A stretch of DNA of 64,000 nucleotides from Amycolatopsis sp. NBC_01480 (GTDB taxonomy: Bacteria; Actinomycetota; Actinomycetes; Mycobacteriales; Pseudonocardiaceae), in contig NZ_CP109442.1 in the NCBI RefSeq assembly GCF_036227205.1, positions 8,432,001 to 8,496,000 of the forward strand. The letters are read 5' to 3'. A program made the translations under genes and the position numbers. Positions 35,303 to 44,800 of the stretch are shown piece by piece. The first letter of the stretch is position 1, and every line of letters starts with the position of its first letter. The notes under the pieces are model-generated. The model was not told the origin of the DNA. It was given only the letters and a program-made list of their open reading frames with translations, and made no database searches.

Positions 35303-36724
35303 ATGAAGACCTTGCAGAACCTGATCGACGGCCAGTGGGCGGACTCGCGCGGCGAGATCTTCCTGGACCTGGTGAACCCGGCGACCGAAGAGGTCATCGC
35401 CCGGCATCCCGCGGGCTCGCCTGAAGACGTCGAAACCGCGGTGGCCGCGGCGATCGCGGCGCAGCCCGCCTGGGCGGCGACGCCGGTGGCCGAACGGGCC
35501 CAGCGGATCACCGCCTGGGCCGACGCCGTCGCCGCGCACGCCGACGAGCTGGTGGAGCTCGAATGCCGCGAGATGGGCAAACCACTGGGCATCGGGCGGA
35601 CCTTCCTCGACGGCGCGGTCGCCGGCCTGCGCGCAGCCGCCGAGGAAGCGCTTTCCTACGACTTCGAGCGGACCGTCGTCCGGCCCGACGGCGCCCGGAC
35701 GCGGATCCTGCGTCACCCGCTGGGCGCCACCGCGGTCATCACGCCGTGGAACTTCCCCGTGACGGCCGTCCTCGCGGCCATAGGGCCGCTGCTGGCCTCT
35801 GGGAACACGGTGGTCGTCAAGCCGTCCGAGCGCGGGCCGTTGTCGGTCGTGCGCCTGCTCGAGCTGGCCGACATGGCGCCGGGCGTGGTGAACCTGGTGC
35901 TCGGCGACGCCCGGGCCGGGACCCCGCTGGCCGAGCACGAGCAGATCCGGCTGGTGCACTTCACCGGCTCGGTCGCCACCGGCAAGCGCGTGGGCGCGGC
36001 GGCAGGACTGCGGCTGCACCGCGCGGTCCTCGAGCTGGGCGGCAAGGACCCGGTCGTGGTCGACGCCGGCGTCGACCCGGTCGCCACGGCCCGCGCCGTC
36101 GCCTTCGGCGCGTTCATCAACACCGGGCAGATCTGCACCTCCATGGAACGCGTCTACGTGCACTGCGACGTCGCCGAACCGTTCGTCGAGGCGCTCGTCG
36201 CCGCGGCCGAAGGCTTCACGGTCGGCAACGGCCTGGACGACGGCGTCATGCTCGGCCCACTGGTCGACCGCCGGCAGCGGGACCTCGTCGCCCGCCACGT
36301 CGAGGACGCTGTGCATAAGGGCGCGAAGGTCCGCACCGGCGGCGGCGTCCCCGAGGGGAAGGGCTTCTTCTACCCGCCCACCGTGCTCACCGACGTGGAC
36401 GACTCGATGCTGGTCATGACCGAGGAGACATTCGGGCCGATCGCCCCGGTCGTCGTCGTGGACTCTTTCGAGGAAGGACTCGAGCGAGCCGCCCGGTCGA
36501 AGTACGGGCTCGCGGCCACGGTCTACACCGCGGATCCGGACCACATCGACGCCTCCGCCCGCATCCCGGCCGGCGTCACGTGGATCAACCAGTGGCAAGG
36601 CGGCGGCCCCGAGCGGCTGTACGAGCCCGCCGGCGACAGCGGCATGGGCGCCACCGGGGCGCGCGCCGCCTTCGACGCTGCCACCCGGCCGGCGTCGATG
36701 CACATCCCGGCGGCGACAGCGTGA
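35303..36724 (+). CDS. NAD(P)-dependent aldehyde dehydrogenase
   Basis: A 473-residue ALDH superfamily enzyme. Key motifs: TPWNFPVTAV (cofactor site), FTGSVATGKRV, LELGGKDPVVV with the general-base Glu, NTGQICTSMERV with the nucleophile Cys, and ETFGPIAPVV. Acts on the aldehyde formed by the GMC enzyme upstream. A strong GGAGGA precedes the ATG. It ends in an overlap with a possible 28-codon frame, then converges on the minus-strand aldehyde dehydrogenase with a separation of about 70 bases. Class not certain (betaine-aldehyde or succinate-semialdehyde type both possible). Confidence 0.92.
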   Translation: MKTLQNLIDGQWADSRGEIFLDLVNPATEEVIARHPAGSPEDVETAVAAAIAAQPAWAATPVAERAQRITAWADAVAAHADELVELECREMGKPLGIGRTFLDGAVAGLRAAAEEALSYDFERTVVRPDGARTRILRHPLGATAVITPWNFPVTAVLAAIGPLLASGNTVVVKPSERGPLSVVRLLELADMAPGVVNLVLGDARAGTPLAEHEQIRLVHFTGSVATGKRVGAAAGLRLHRAVLELGGKDPVVVDAGVDPVATARAVAFGAFINTGQICTSMERVYVHCDVAEPFVEALVAAAEGFTVGNGLDDGVMLGPLVDRRQRDLVARHVEDAVHKGAKVRTGGGVPEGKGFFYPPTVLTDVDDSMLVMTEETFGPIAPVVVVDSFEEGLERAARSKYGLAATVYTADPDHIDASARIPAGVTWINQWQGGGPERLYEPAGDSGMGATGARAAFDAATRPASMHIPAATA

Positions 36725-36792
36725 CCGCGAAGACCGCGATCGAGCAGCGGATCCGGACGGCGGGTGCCGGCCTGATGATCCTGATGCGTCGG

Positions 36793-38367
36793 CTACCGGA
36801 TGCGTAACCGGCGCATCATCTTCAGGGCCGAGAGCATGCCTTCGACGTACTTCTCGTAAGCCTGCCCGGGACGGGGGCTCATCACCTGCTTCTTGAGCAC
36901 CGCCATGTTTTTCACGTCGGTGTACTTGAGCAGGCCCTGATCGCCGTGGCGGGCGCCGACGCCGGAGTTCTTCACGCCGCCGGACGGGGTTCCCTTCGCG
37001 GCGTACGCGGTGGCGAGGATGTCGTTGATGTTCACGTTGCCGGACTCGATGCGGGCGGCCACGGCGCGCGCGGCGGCGACATCCCCGCCCCAGACCGAGG
37101 CGTTGAGGCCGTAGTCGGTGTCGTTGGCCAGTGCGACGGCCTCGTCGACCGTGCCGTACTTGTACAGCGCCACCACCGGGCCGAAGGTTTCGGTGACGCC
37201 GCAGAGCATGTCCTTCGTGACGCCCTCGAGGATCGTCGGCTCGAAGAACGCCGGGCCCAGGTCCGGCCGCGGCTTTCCGCCGCACAGTACGGTGGCGCCC
37301 TTGGCCACCGCATCGTCCACATGCGACTGGACGCGGCGCAGATGGTCAGGCGAGACCAGCGAGCCCATCTCCGGGCCGAAATCGTACGCGGCCCGGACGT
37401 CGAGCGCGCGGGCCTTGGCCACGTACGCGTCCTTGAACTCGTCGTAACGGGACTCCGGCAGGTAGATCCGCTCCACGTGCATGCAGATCTGCCCGGTGTT
37501 GCCGAACGCCCCGAAGACGGCGCCGGACACGGCCTCGGCCAGGTTCGCGTCCTCCAGCACGATCATCGGGTTCTTGCCGCCGAGCTCCAGGCAGCAGCCG
37601 ATCAGGTTCCGCCCGGCCTGCTCGCCGATCACCTTCCCGGTGGCCGTGGAGCCGGTGAACATCACGTAGTCGGCGTGGTCGATCAGTGTCGGCCCGACGT
37701 CCGGGCCCTCGCCGCAGACCACCTGGAACAGGCCTTCGGGCAGGCCGGCCTCCTCCAGCATCCGGATGCCGTACAACGGCGAGAGCGCGGTCTTGTTGTC
37801 CGGCTTCAGCACCACCGCGTTGCCCGCCATCAGTGCCGGCACGGCGTCGGAAATGCCGGTGGCGAACGGGAAGTTCCACGGCGCGATGATGCCGACGACC
37901 CCCTTGGGCTGCCGGATCTCGGTCGAGGTCGTCAGCAGCGGCACCGGCCCGCCGCGCTTCACCGGCGCCAGCAGTTTGGCGGCGCGGCGCAGGTAGTGGC
38001 TCATCACCATCGGCGGATCGCAGCTCTCCTCGATCGCCATCCGCCGGTTCTTGCCGCTCTCGACCTGGATGAGATCGGCGACGGTCCGCGCGTTGTCCAC
38101 GAACAGCGCGTGCGCCCGCTTGAACACGGCCAGCCGCTCCTTGACCGGGGTGGCGGCCCACTTCCGTTGCGCCTCCCGCGCGACGGTGAACGCCTGCTTG
38201 ATGTCGTCCGGGGTCGACTGCGGCAGCTCGACCAGCACGTCGCCGGTGTAGACCTCGGTGAGCGGCCAGGTCGCGCCGGACGAGCCGGGCACCCGGGTGA
38301 CGAGCTGCCGCAGGAACGCGTCGGTGGCCGAGGCCGGGCGGGTCAGCCCTAGCGGGGTCACGGTCAT
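36793..38367 (-). CDS. Succinate-semialdehyde dehydrogenase-like aldehyde dehydrogenase (GabD2 type)
   Basis: A 524-residue ALDH. Motifs: PWNFPFATGISDAVPAL, FTGSTATGKVIGEQAG, LELGGKNPMIVL (Glu), NTGQICMHVERIYLP (Cys), and ETFGPVVALYKYG. The N-terminal RLAVFKRAHALFVDN and the C-terminal tail SALKMMRRLRIR resemble the actinobacterial GabD2 group, which oxidises succinic semialdehyde with NADP. It is 7 bases after a GMC oxidoreductase gene on the same strand, so as with the opposing pair the likely role is alcohol to acid conversion. Function at the substrate level is inferred. Confidence 0.88.
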   Translation of the reverse strand: MTVTPLGLTRPASATDAFLRQLVTRVPGSSGATWPLTEVYTGDVLVELPQSTPDDIKQAFTVAREAQRKWAATPVKERLAVFKRAHALFVDNARTVADLIQVESGKNRRMAIEESCDPPMVMSHYLRRAAKLLAPVKRGGPVPLLTTSTEIRQPKGVVGIIAPWNFPFATGISDAVPALMAGNAVVLKPDNKTALSPLYGIRMLEEAGLPEGLFQVVCGEGPDVGPTLIDHADYVMFTGSTATGKVIGEQAGRNLIGCCLELGGKNPMIVLEDANLAEAVSGAVFGAFGNTGQICMHVERIYLPESRYDEFKDAYVAKARALDVRAAYDFGPEMGSLVSPDHLRRVQSHVDDAVAKGATVLCGGKPRPDLGPAFFEPTILEGVTKDMLCGVTETFGPVVALYKYGTVDEAVALANDTDYGLNASVWGGDVAAARAVAARIESGNVNINDILATAYAAKGTPSGGVKNSGVGARHGDQGLLKYTDVKNMAVLKKQVMSPRPGQAYEKYVEGMLSALKMMRRLRIR

Positions 38368-38374
38368 GGCCGGC

Positions 38375-40003
38375 TCACTTCCCCGCGAGGACGAGCTGCG
38401 CGCCCGCCTCGCCGATCATGATGGCGGGGGCGTTGGTGTTGCCACCGGTGATCGACGGCATGATCGAGGCGTCGCAGACCCGCAGGCCCTCGACCCCGCG
38501 GACCTTGAGCGCGGGATCGACCACCGCCAGCTCGTCCACGCCCATCCGGCAGGTGCCGACGCCGTGGTATACCGACGTCGCCCGGTTCAGGATCGCGTCG
38601 CGCAGCTCCTGGCCCCGCAGCCCGGTGCCCGGGTGGATCTCCTCCTTGACCGCGCCCTTGAACGCCTTCGACGCGAAGATTTCGCGCACCATTTCCGAAC
38701 CCTCGCCGAGCACCTCGAGGTCGGCCGGGTCGGACAGGTACTGGAAGTCGATCAGCGGCGCCGCCGTCGGGTCGGCCGAGGCGAGCCGCACCGTGCCGCG
38801 GCTCTTCGGATAGATCAGCGTCGCCATCACCGTCAGCGCCGGGCGCTTGTCGACGGCGTGGCGGATCGGCGCGTCCTGGTTGGGCGAGACGTACGCCCAC
38901 GGCAGGACGTGCAGCTGGAGGTCCGGAACCGCGTTCGCCTGGGAGGTCCGCAGGAACGCGACGGCTTCGAAGACCGAATTCGCCATGAACGTGCTGCCGG
39001 GCCGGATCAGCTCCTTCGCCAGGCCGCGCGCGAAGTACGGGGCGGTGCCCTTGTTCCGGCTGGACGAGACGTGGAACGTCAGCGCGTGGAACATGTGGTC
39101 GTGCAGGTTGTCGCCGACCGGCAGGTCCGCGACCACGTCGATGCCGTGTTCCTTGAGGTGCTCGGCGCGGCCGATGCCCGACAGCATCAGCAGCTGCGGG
39201 GACCCGACGAATCCGGCGGAGACGATGACTTCCTTGGCGGCGCGGACGATTCGCGTGCCACCACTCGCGTCGACGACCTCGACGCCGGTCGCGCGGCCGT
39301 TCTCGATGACCACTTTTTTGGCCAGCACGCGGGTTTGCAGTTCGAGCGTCCGCGGTGCGAGGTGGTGCACGTAGCCGCGCGAGGCGCTGTACCGCAGGCC
39401 GTCGGCGGCGTTCTGCTGCATCCGGCTAACGCCCTCTTGGGACTCGGCGTTGTAGTCGTCGAGGATCTTGCAGCCGATCGTGTCGGCGGTGGCTTCGAGG
39501 AACTGCAGGGAGCCTTCCTGCGGGGTCTTCGCGCGGGTGATCCGGATCGGCCCGCCCTTGCCGCGGAAGGCGTTTTCGCCGTCTTCGAAGTCCTCCATGC
39601 GCTTGTACGCGGCGTTGACGCTGTCGGCGTCCCAACCCGAGTTGCCCTCGGCCGCCCACGAGTCGTAGTTCGCGCGGTTCCCGCGGACATAGACCATCCC
39701 GTTCACCGAACTGGACCCGCCGACAACCTTGCCCCGCGGCACCGGCAACCGCCGATCGAGAACGTGTTTCTGTGGCACCGAGTAGTAGCCCCAGTCGACC
39801 GTCCGCTTGAGCTGGGGCACCGCGTGCATCGGGGCCGACATGCCCGGCTTCCGGACCAGCAGCTGCTCATCGCTCTTCCCGGCTTCGAGCACGATTACGC
39901 TGGCCCCGGCCTCAGCCAGACGTCCCGCGATCGCCGCGCCCGAGCTGCCCGACCCGACGACCACATAGTCCGCCTGGTCGCCGCGCACCGGCCTCTTCGC
40001 CAT
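38375..40003 (-). CDS. GMC family FAD alcohol oxidoreductase
   Basis: A 542-residue GMC enzyme. FAD motif VVVGSGSSGAAIAGRLAEAG, signature 1 GKVVGGSSSVNGMVYVRGN, signature 2 VIVSAGFVGSPQLLMLSGIG, C-terminal VYHGVGTCRMG and NTNAPAIMIGE, all in place. It resembles bacterial choline-dehydrogenase-like alcohol dehydrogenases. ATG at 40003 follows GAGGAG; a longer frame upstream lacks a ribosome site. A perfect KstR-type box lies 31 bases before the ATG. Likely acts with the adjacent aldehyde dehydrogenase. It is only distantly like the other GMC gene in this window, so the two pairs are not a recent duplication. Confidence 0.9.
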   Translation of the reverse strand: MAKRPVRGDQADYVVVGSGSSGAAIAGRLAEAGASVIVLEAGKSDEQLLVRKPGMSAPMHAVPQLKRTVDWGYYSVPQKHVLDRRLPVPRGKVVGGSSSVNGMVYVRGNRANYDSWAAEGNSGWDADSVNAAYKRMEDFEDGENAFRGKGGPIRITRAKTPQEGSLQFLEATADTIGCKILDDYNAESQEGVSRMQQNAADGLRYSASRGYVHHLAPRTLELQTRVLAKKVVIENGRATGVEVVDASGGTRIVRAAKEVIVSAGFVGSPQLLMLSGIGRAEHLKEHGIDVVADLPVGDNLHDHMFHALTFHVSSSRNKGTAPYFARGLAKELIRPGSTFMANSVFEAVAFLRTSQANAVPDLQLHVLPWAYVSPNQDAPIRHAVDKRPALTVMATLIYPKSRGTVRLASADPTAAPLIDFQYLSDPADLEVLGEGSEMVREIFASKAFKGAVKEEIHPGTGLRGQELRDAILNRATSVYHGVGTCRMGVDELAVVDPALKVRGVEGLRVCDASIMPSITGGNTNAPAIMIGEAGAQLVLAGK

Positions 40004-40033
40004 GTTCGCTCCTCGGTCCACCGCCGCCGATAC

Positions 40034-40047
40034 TGTAACCTGTTCTA
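40034..40047. promoter_or_regulatory. KstR-type operator
   Basis: tgtaacctgttcta fits TNNAACNNGTTNNA, the palindromic box bound by KstR, the TetR-family repressor of cholesterol and lipid catabolism in mycobacteria and relatives. It sits 31 bases before the GMC start, where a repressor would block transcription. Confidence 0.6.
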
Positions 40048-40174
40048 GTTCTGTTCGACGGTATAGCGGACGGGCCCGGTTCCGCAACGCCCAGCGCCCG
40101 GCCGGACGGCGAAACCCATCGCGCCTCCCCCGGTGGGAGCAGGCGCGATGGGTTCAGCTTGGCTCGGAAAACGC

Positions 40175-40744
40175 TCAGGCGCGCCGGAGGCTGTCCATCA
40201 GGAGGTTCAGCAGGCGGCCGGCTTTGGCTTCATGTCCGGGCCGGGGGGCCACAGTGAAGATGCCGATGAGGGCGGAGGCGATGTCGTCGGCGGGGACGTC
40301 GGAGCGGAGGTCGCCCGCCGCGTCGCCGGCGTCGAGGATCGTGGTGATGGCGGCCAGCAGCTCGGTCCGGGTCTCGGCATGGGCGATCTCGCCCGACTCG
40401 ATCATCGCGAGCAGCGTGTCGAGCATGCCGTTCTTGGTGGCGATCCAGTCGCCGAACAGGTCCATCCAGCGCCGCATCGCCCCGGCCGGGGGCAGTTCGC
40501 CGAGCAGTTCGCGGGCGCCGGTCGTCAACCGGGCGACCTGATCCCGGTAGACCGCGTCGACCAGCGACTCGCGCGTCGGGAAGTGCCGGTAGAGCGTGGC
40601 GATGCCGACTCCGGCCTCGCGGGCGATCGCGCGCAGCGACGGCTCGGCGTCCGCCGACACGAACATGCGGGTCGCCACCGCGAGCAACTGGTCGCGATTG
40701 CGGGTCGCGTCCGCCCGTGGCGCGCGCTGCTCCGCCTCAGTCAA
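40175..40744 (-). CDS. TetR family transcriptional regulator
   Basis: A 189-residue repressor: RNRDQLLAVATRMFVSADAE, PSLRAIAREAGVGIATLYRHFPTRESLVDAVY, then a helical ligand domain. The initiation codon appears to be TTG at 40744, as no ATG or GTG lies between it and the HTH. It is divergent from the quinone-oxidoreductase-like gene, with an ideal TetR palindrome between them, so it most likely represses that gene and itself. Similar TetR/zinc-less alcohol dehydrogenase pairs are widespread in actinomycetes. Confidence 0.9.
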   Translation of the reverse strand: MTEAEQRAPRADATRNRDQLLAVATRMFVSADAEPSLRAIAREAGVGIATLYRHFPTRESLVDAVYRDQVARLTTGARELLGELPPAGAMRRWMDLFGDWIATKNGMLDTLLAMIESGEIAHAETRTELLAAITTILDAGDAAGDLRSDVPADDIASALIGIFTVAPRPGHEAKAGRLLNLLMDSLRRA

Positions 40745-40784
40745 AACGGATCACGCTCCGGTTGTGTTATCGTCGGCCATGGAG

Positions 40785-40800
40785 ACGGAGCATAGTCCGT
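40785..40800. promoter_or_regulatory. TetR-type palindromic operator
   Basis: acggagcatagtccgt: five-base arms ACGGA/TCCGT around a six-base centre, between the divergent TetR and oxidoreductase genes. ACGGA...TCCGT is a common operator shape for this repressor class. Confidence 0.65.
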
Positions 40801-40834
40801 TTCGTGTTCCCCCAGGTCAAGGAGACAGGCGTCC

Positions 40835-41797
40835 ATGCAGCACCAGAGTCATCCCCCGGCGACGGGCCGGAGCAGGGCGGTCCGGCTGGATTCCTTCGGC
40901 GGCCCCGAAGTCCTGGACGTCCGCGAGGTACCCGCGCCGCAGGCCGGCCCGGGGCAGCTCCGCGTGCGGGTCACCGCCGCCGGGCTGAACCCGATGGACT
41001 GGATCATGACCGCCGACGCGGACACCGCGGCCCGCTTCGGCCTGAGCCTGCCGGCCGGGTTCGGCACCGACTACGCGGGAGTGGTCGACCAGGTCGGCGC
41101 CGGAGTGACTGGGTTCGCCCCCGGCGACCGGGTGTTCGGCGGCGCCCTGTCCCGTGCGGTCGCCGACTTCGTGGTGGTGGACGCCGCCGGGAGCACCGCG
41201 GCGAACGAGGCGCACCGAACTCCCGACGGCGTCGACGACCGCACCGCCGCCACCCTCTCGATCGCGGGCCGCACCGCGGCCGCCGCCCTCGCCGTGATCA
41301 ACCCCGGCCCGGACGACACGGTGCTGCTCGGCGGAGCGGCGGGCGGGGTCGGGGTGTTCGCGGTCCAGCTGGCCCGGCTCGCCGGAGCACGCGTGATCGG
41401 CACGGGATCACCGGCATCGGCCGATTTCCTGCGCGATCTCGGGGCCGAGCCGGTTGCCTACGGCGACGGCCTGGCCGACCGGGTCCGGGCCCTCGGCGGG
41501 GTCACCGCCGCCGCCGACCTGCACGGGACCGAGACAGTGCACGCCGCAAGGGAACTCGGCATTCCGGACGCCCGCATCTGCACTATCGCCACGCAAATAG
41601 ACGGAGTGGCGGCGGCCAACGGCGCGAGCGCCCCGCTCGGCGCCCTGGAGGAGATCGCCGGCTTGGTCGCGTCGGGCCGTCTGCGGGTGCCGATCGCGGC
41701 GAGCTTCCCGATCGAGCAGATCCGCCCTGCGGCCGAGCTTCAGGCCAGCCGACGCGTGCATGGCAAAGTCGTCATCGAAGGGCTCGTGAGTGTTTAG
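40835..41797 (+). CDS. NADP-dependent quinone oxidoreductase-like (zinc-less MDR)
   Basis: A 320-residue medium-chain reductase/dehydrogenase of the quinone reductase/enoyl reductase type. N-terminal GroES-like domain (AVRLDSFGGPEVLDVREVPAP; GLNPMDWIMTA), then a Rossmann domain with GGAAGGVGVFAVQLARLAGA for NADPH. Zinc-binding Cys residues of classical ADHs are absent. It probably reduces small enones or quinones, and is induced when its divergent TetR partner is released. Its stop lies inside the first arm of a nested hairpin shared with the convergent GH31 gene. Confidence 0.9.
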   Translation: MQHQSHPPATGRSRAVRLDSFGGPEVLDVREVPAPQAGPGQLRVRVTAAGLNPMDWIMTADADTAARFGLSLPAGFGTDYAGVVDQVGAGVTGFAPGDRVFGGALSRAVADFVVVDAAGSTAANEAHRTPDGVDDRTAATLSIAGRTAAAALAVINPGPDDTVLLGGAAGGVGVFAVQLARLAGARVIGTGSPASADFLRDLGAEPVAYGDGLADRVRALGGVTAAADLHGTETVHAARELGIPDARICTIATQIDGVAAANGASAPLGALEEIAGLVASGRLRVPIAASFPIEQIRPAAELQASRRVHGKVVIEGLVSV

Positions 41798-41828
41798 GAC
41801 GGTTCTAACCGTCATAGCCACTCACGAG
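41783..41828. terminator. Nested double hairpin, bidirectional terminator with both stop codons
   Basis: Outer arms ctcgtgagtg (41783-41792) and cactcacgag (41819-41828); inner arms gacggtt (41798-41804) and aaccgtc (41807-41813). Both gene stops (TAG at 41795 on plus, TGA at 41822 on minus) fall within it. The structure is symmetric, serving both convergent genes. Confidence 0.8.
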
Positions 41829-44800
41829 TCCTTGCCCAGGTGGAACTGCTGAGCCGCGGTCTGGTTGCAGTCGTGGATCTGCAGCCGGTCGCCCGCGGTA
41901 CCGGCGTTGTTCGGATCGTCGAGGCAGCGGCCGGACTGGGGGTTGAGCAGTGAGCCGTCCGCCTGCGTGACCCAGGTCTGCGCGCCGGAGGTGTTGCAGT
42001 CCCAGAGCTGCACCGGGGTGTTGTCGGCGGTGAGTCCGTTGTTCACGTCCAGGCATTTGCCCAGCGCCCGCAGAGTGCCGTCGCCGGGCGCGGACCAGCG
42101 TTGGGCGTCACTGGTGTTGCACCGGTAGAGCTGCACCGCGGTGGCCGACGCCGGGTCCGCGTCGGCGACATCCGCGCACTGCCCGCCCGGGCCGCTGATC
42201 TGCGCCGGCGGGAACCGCCAGACCTGGGTGGCCGCGGTCGAGCAGTCGGCGAGCTGGGCCGTGCCACCGGCGGGAACGTTCAGGCAGCGGCCGGACTGCG
42301 GGTTCACCAGCGTGCCGTTCGCCCGGAGTTTCCAGGACTGCGAACCGGTGGTGTTGCAGGTGTAGAGCTGGACCGGGGTGCCGGCGGCAGTGCCGCCGTT
42401 GGCCGCGTCCAGGCACTTCCCGAGCATCTTGACCGCACCGGCGGCCGGCGGGGTGACGAGCTGGCCCGCGGAATGGTCACAGGCCTGCAGCTCGATCGGC
42501 TGGTTGTCCGCGGAGGTCCCGCCGCGCACGGCCAAGCATTCGCCGCCCGAGCCCAGGACTTCACCCGACGGCGGGTTGCCCGCCGCGCTGCCCGTCAGGG
42601 TCACGGTGTGCGCGCTGCCGACCGGCAGGCTCGCCGTGTTGACGGTGACCGTGCGGGAGTCGGCGTTGTAGGCCCACGCCGTCTCCGGCAGCTGAGTGCC
42701 GTCCACCGAAACCGCCGTCGGCGCAACGGTATTGCTCAGCCGCAAGGTGTACGCGCGGGCGGTCGCGGCGCCCGGATAGGTGCCGGCCGTGGCCCCGACG
42801 GTGAGTGCCCGGCCGGCGTCGTTCCAAGTGACCGGTGTGGTGGCGGATGGGCCCGTGCCTTCGCCGGAATCCTGGTACAGCGAGAAGTTCCCGTTGGCGC
42901 CCGCCGAGACGGAGAGCGTGAGCTGGGTCAGCGGCTGCTGCTGGTTCTGCGTGTAGTCGGTGCGGGTCGGCAGGATTCCGCCGGACTTCACCAGCACCGG
43001 CATGCTGGTCAACGGCGCCGTGATCGTCGTGGTCGAGGGGCCGGTGTAAGTCGTGCCGGTGAAGTAGTCGGTCCAGGTGCCCGGCGGGATCCAGGCGCTC
43101 ACCGAGCCGCCGGCGGACGTGATCGGCGCGACCAGGACGTTGCCGCCGTACAGGTATTCCTGCGGGTGGGTGTAGGCGTCGTTCTGCGCCGGGTAGTCAA
43201 GGTAGAGCGGCTGGGTGATCGGGACTCCGGTGGCATTCGCCTGCCGGGCCAGCGTGTAGGTGTAGGGCACCAGCGATTCGCGCAGCCGCAGGAATCGCTC
43301 GGCGCTCGCCGCGGCGTCGCCGTTGTAGTTCCACGGCAGCCGGTCGCCGTGGTCGGAGTGCAGGCGGTCGACCGGCTGGAACGTGCCCAGCTGCACCCAG
43401 CGCGCGTACAGGTCGTCGGGCAGGTGGCCGCCGTGGAAGCTGCCGATGTCGTGGCTGACGTTGACCAGCCCGGCCGCACCCTCGTCCGGGGTGAACCGCG
43501 CCTCGAACGCGAGCATGTCCCAGGTGGCCGGCGTGTCCCCGGTGAACTGCACGGTGTTGCGCCGTTCCGACCACGGGCCGCTGGGGTACGAGCTGTGGAT
43601 GCCGCCCTGCTCGGCGCCGCCGGCCCGGGCGAAGGAGAACCCGCGCAGGCCGCGCGCCCTGGCGTCGTCGGCGTACGCCTGGTTGATGAAGTTGTCCGCC
43701 CCGACGTGGGGATCACCGGCCCGCGACGCGCCGCAACCCGTGCAGTAGTCCAGCCACCACTCACGAACCCCTTGCTGCTCAAAGGAATCCTGCACACCGA
43801 GGTACGACTTGAGGTGCGCGGGATTGGTCCAGTCCCAGCTGTAGGTGTTCCCGCCGTTGTCCAGCAGCCCGCCGGCCTGGGCGTTGGCGGCGGCGAACTT
43901 CTGGTCGTCGCCCGCGATGGACGGGTGGATGTTCAAGGACACCGAAAGGCCCTGCAGCTTGGTCCAGTCCAGGAAGGCCTGCGGGTCGGGGAACAGCGCG
44001 GGGTTCCAGTTCCAGCCGTTCCACTGCGACGGCGACTTCCAGTCCGTGTCGACCACGAGCCAGTCGATCGGCGTGAAGGTGGAGCGGAACGCCGGCAGCA
44101 GGGTGTTCTGGTAATCGGCGGTGGTGTAGGCGAAGTACCGGGAGTACCAGACCCCGTACGCGGACTGGGGAAGCAGGTCGGCGCCGCCGCTGAGCGCGTT
44201 GAGGTCGGCGAGGCCCTGCTTGTAGTCCTGGCCGTAGCCGAACAGGTAACCGTCCTGATACGGCTGGGCGCCGTGGGCCGGGCGGTCGGTGATCGACCGG
44301 TCGGCGTTCAGCAGCGCGGTCCGGGTGTCGTCGAGCAGGTACCAGCCGTCGCGGTCCAGGATGCCCGGGTGCTCCGGCGTGGGCACGGCCTCGGGATTGT
44401 CCAGCGATCGGTCCCAGCCGCCCAGCACGTTCTTCGGTCCCGCGCCGTACCCGGTGCTCAGCAGCGTCTCGTCCGCGCCGGGGAAGGCCGCGCCGGTGGA
44501 GGTCACCGCGACGCTGTCGAGGTTGACGTTGCCGGAGGCGCCTTGATCCTGCGCGATCCGCACCGAGTGGGTGCCCGCGCCGAGGCTGATCGCGGCCGAG
44601 ACCGTCGACCAGGTGTCCCAGGAACCGGTGGGCGGCAAGGTGAGCGTGGGTCCGGGCGCCCCGTCCACAGTGGTCGCCAGCGTCCGGGTTGTGGTCTGGC
44701 CGTCACCGCCGGCCGCGTTGGCGTACCGCACCGCCAGCTGGTAGGTGCCCGTTGCCGGGATCGCCGACACCTGCTCGGTCAGGCTCGAGCCGGTGGAGGT

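Noticed and set aside
36721..36807. 28-codon frame (VTAKTAIEQRIRTAGAG...) overlapping the aldehyde dehydrogenase stop
   Set aside because: GTG overlap is attractive but there is no homology, no structure and it is too short to support; left out.
33686..37285. A 1199-codon open frame on the minus strand
   Set aside because: It is antisense to the GMC and aldehyde dehydrogenase genes, very rich in Arg, His, Gly and Asp, with no domain; a by-product of high GC.
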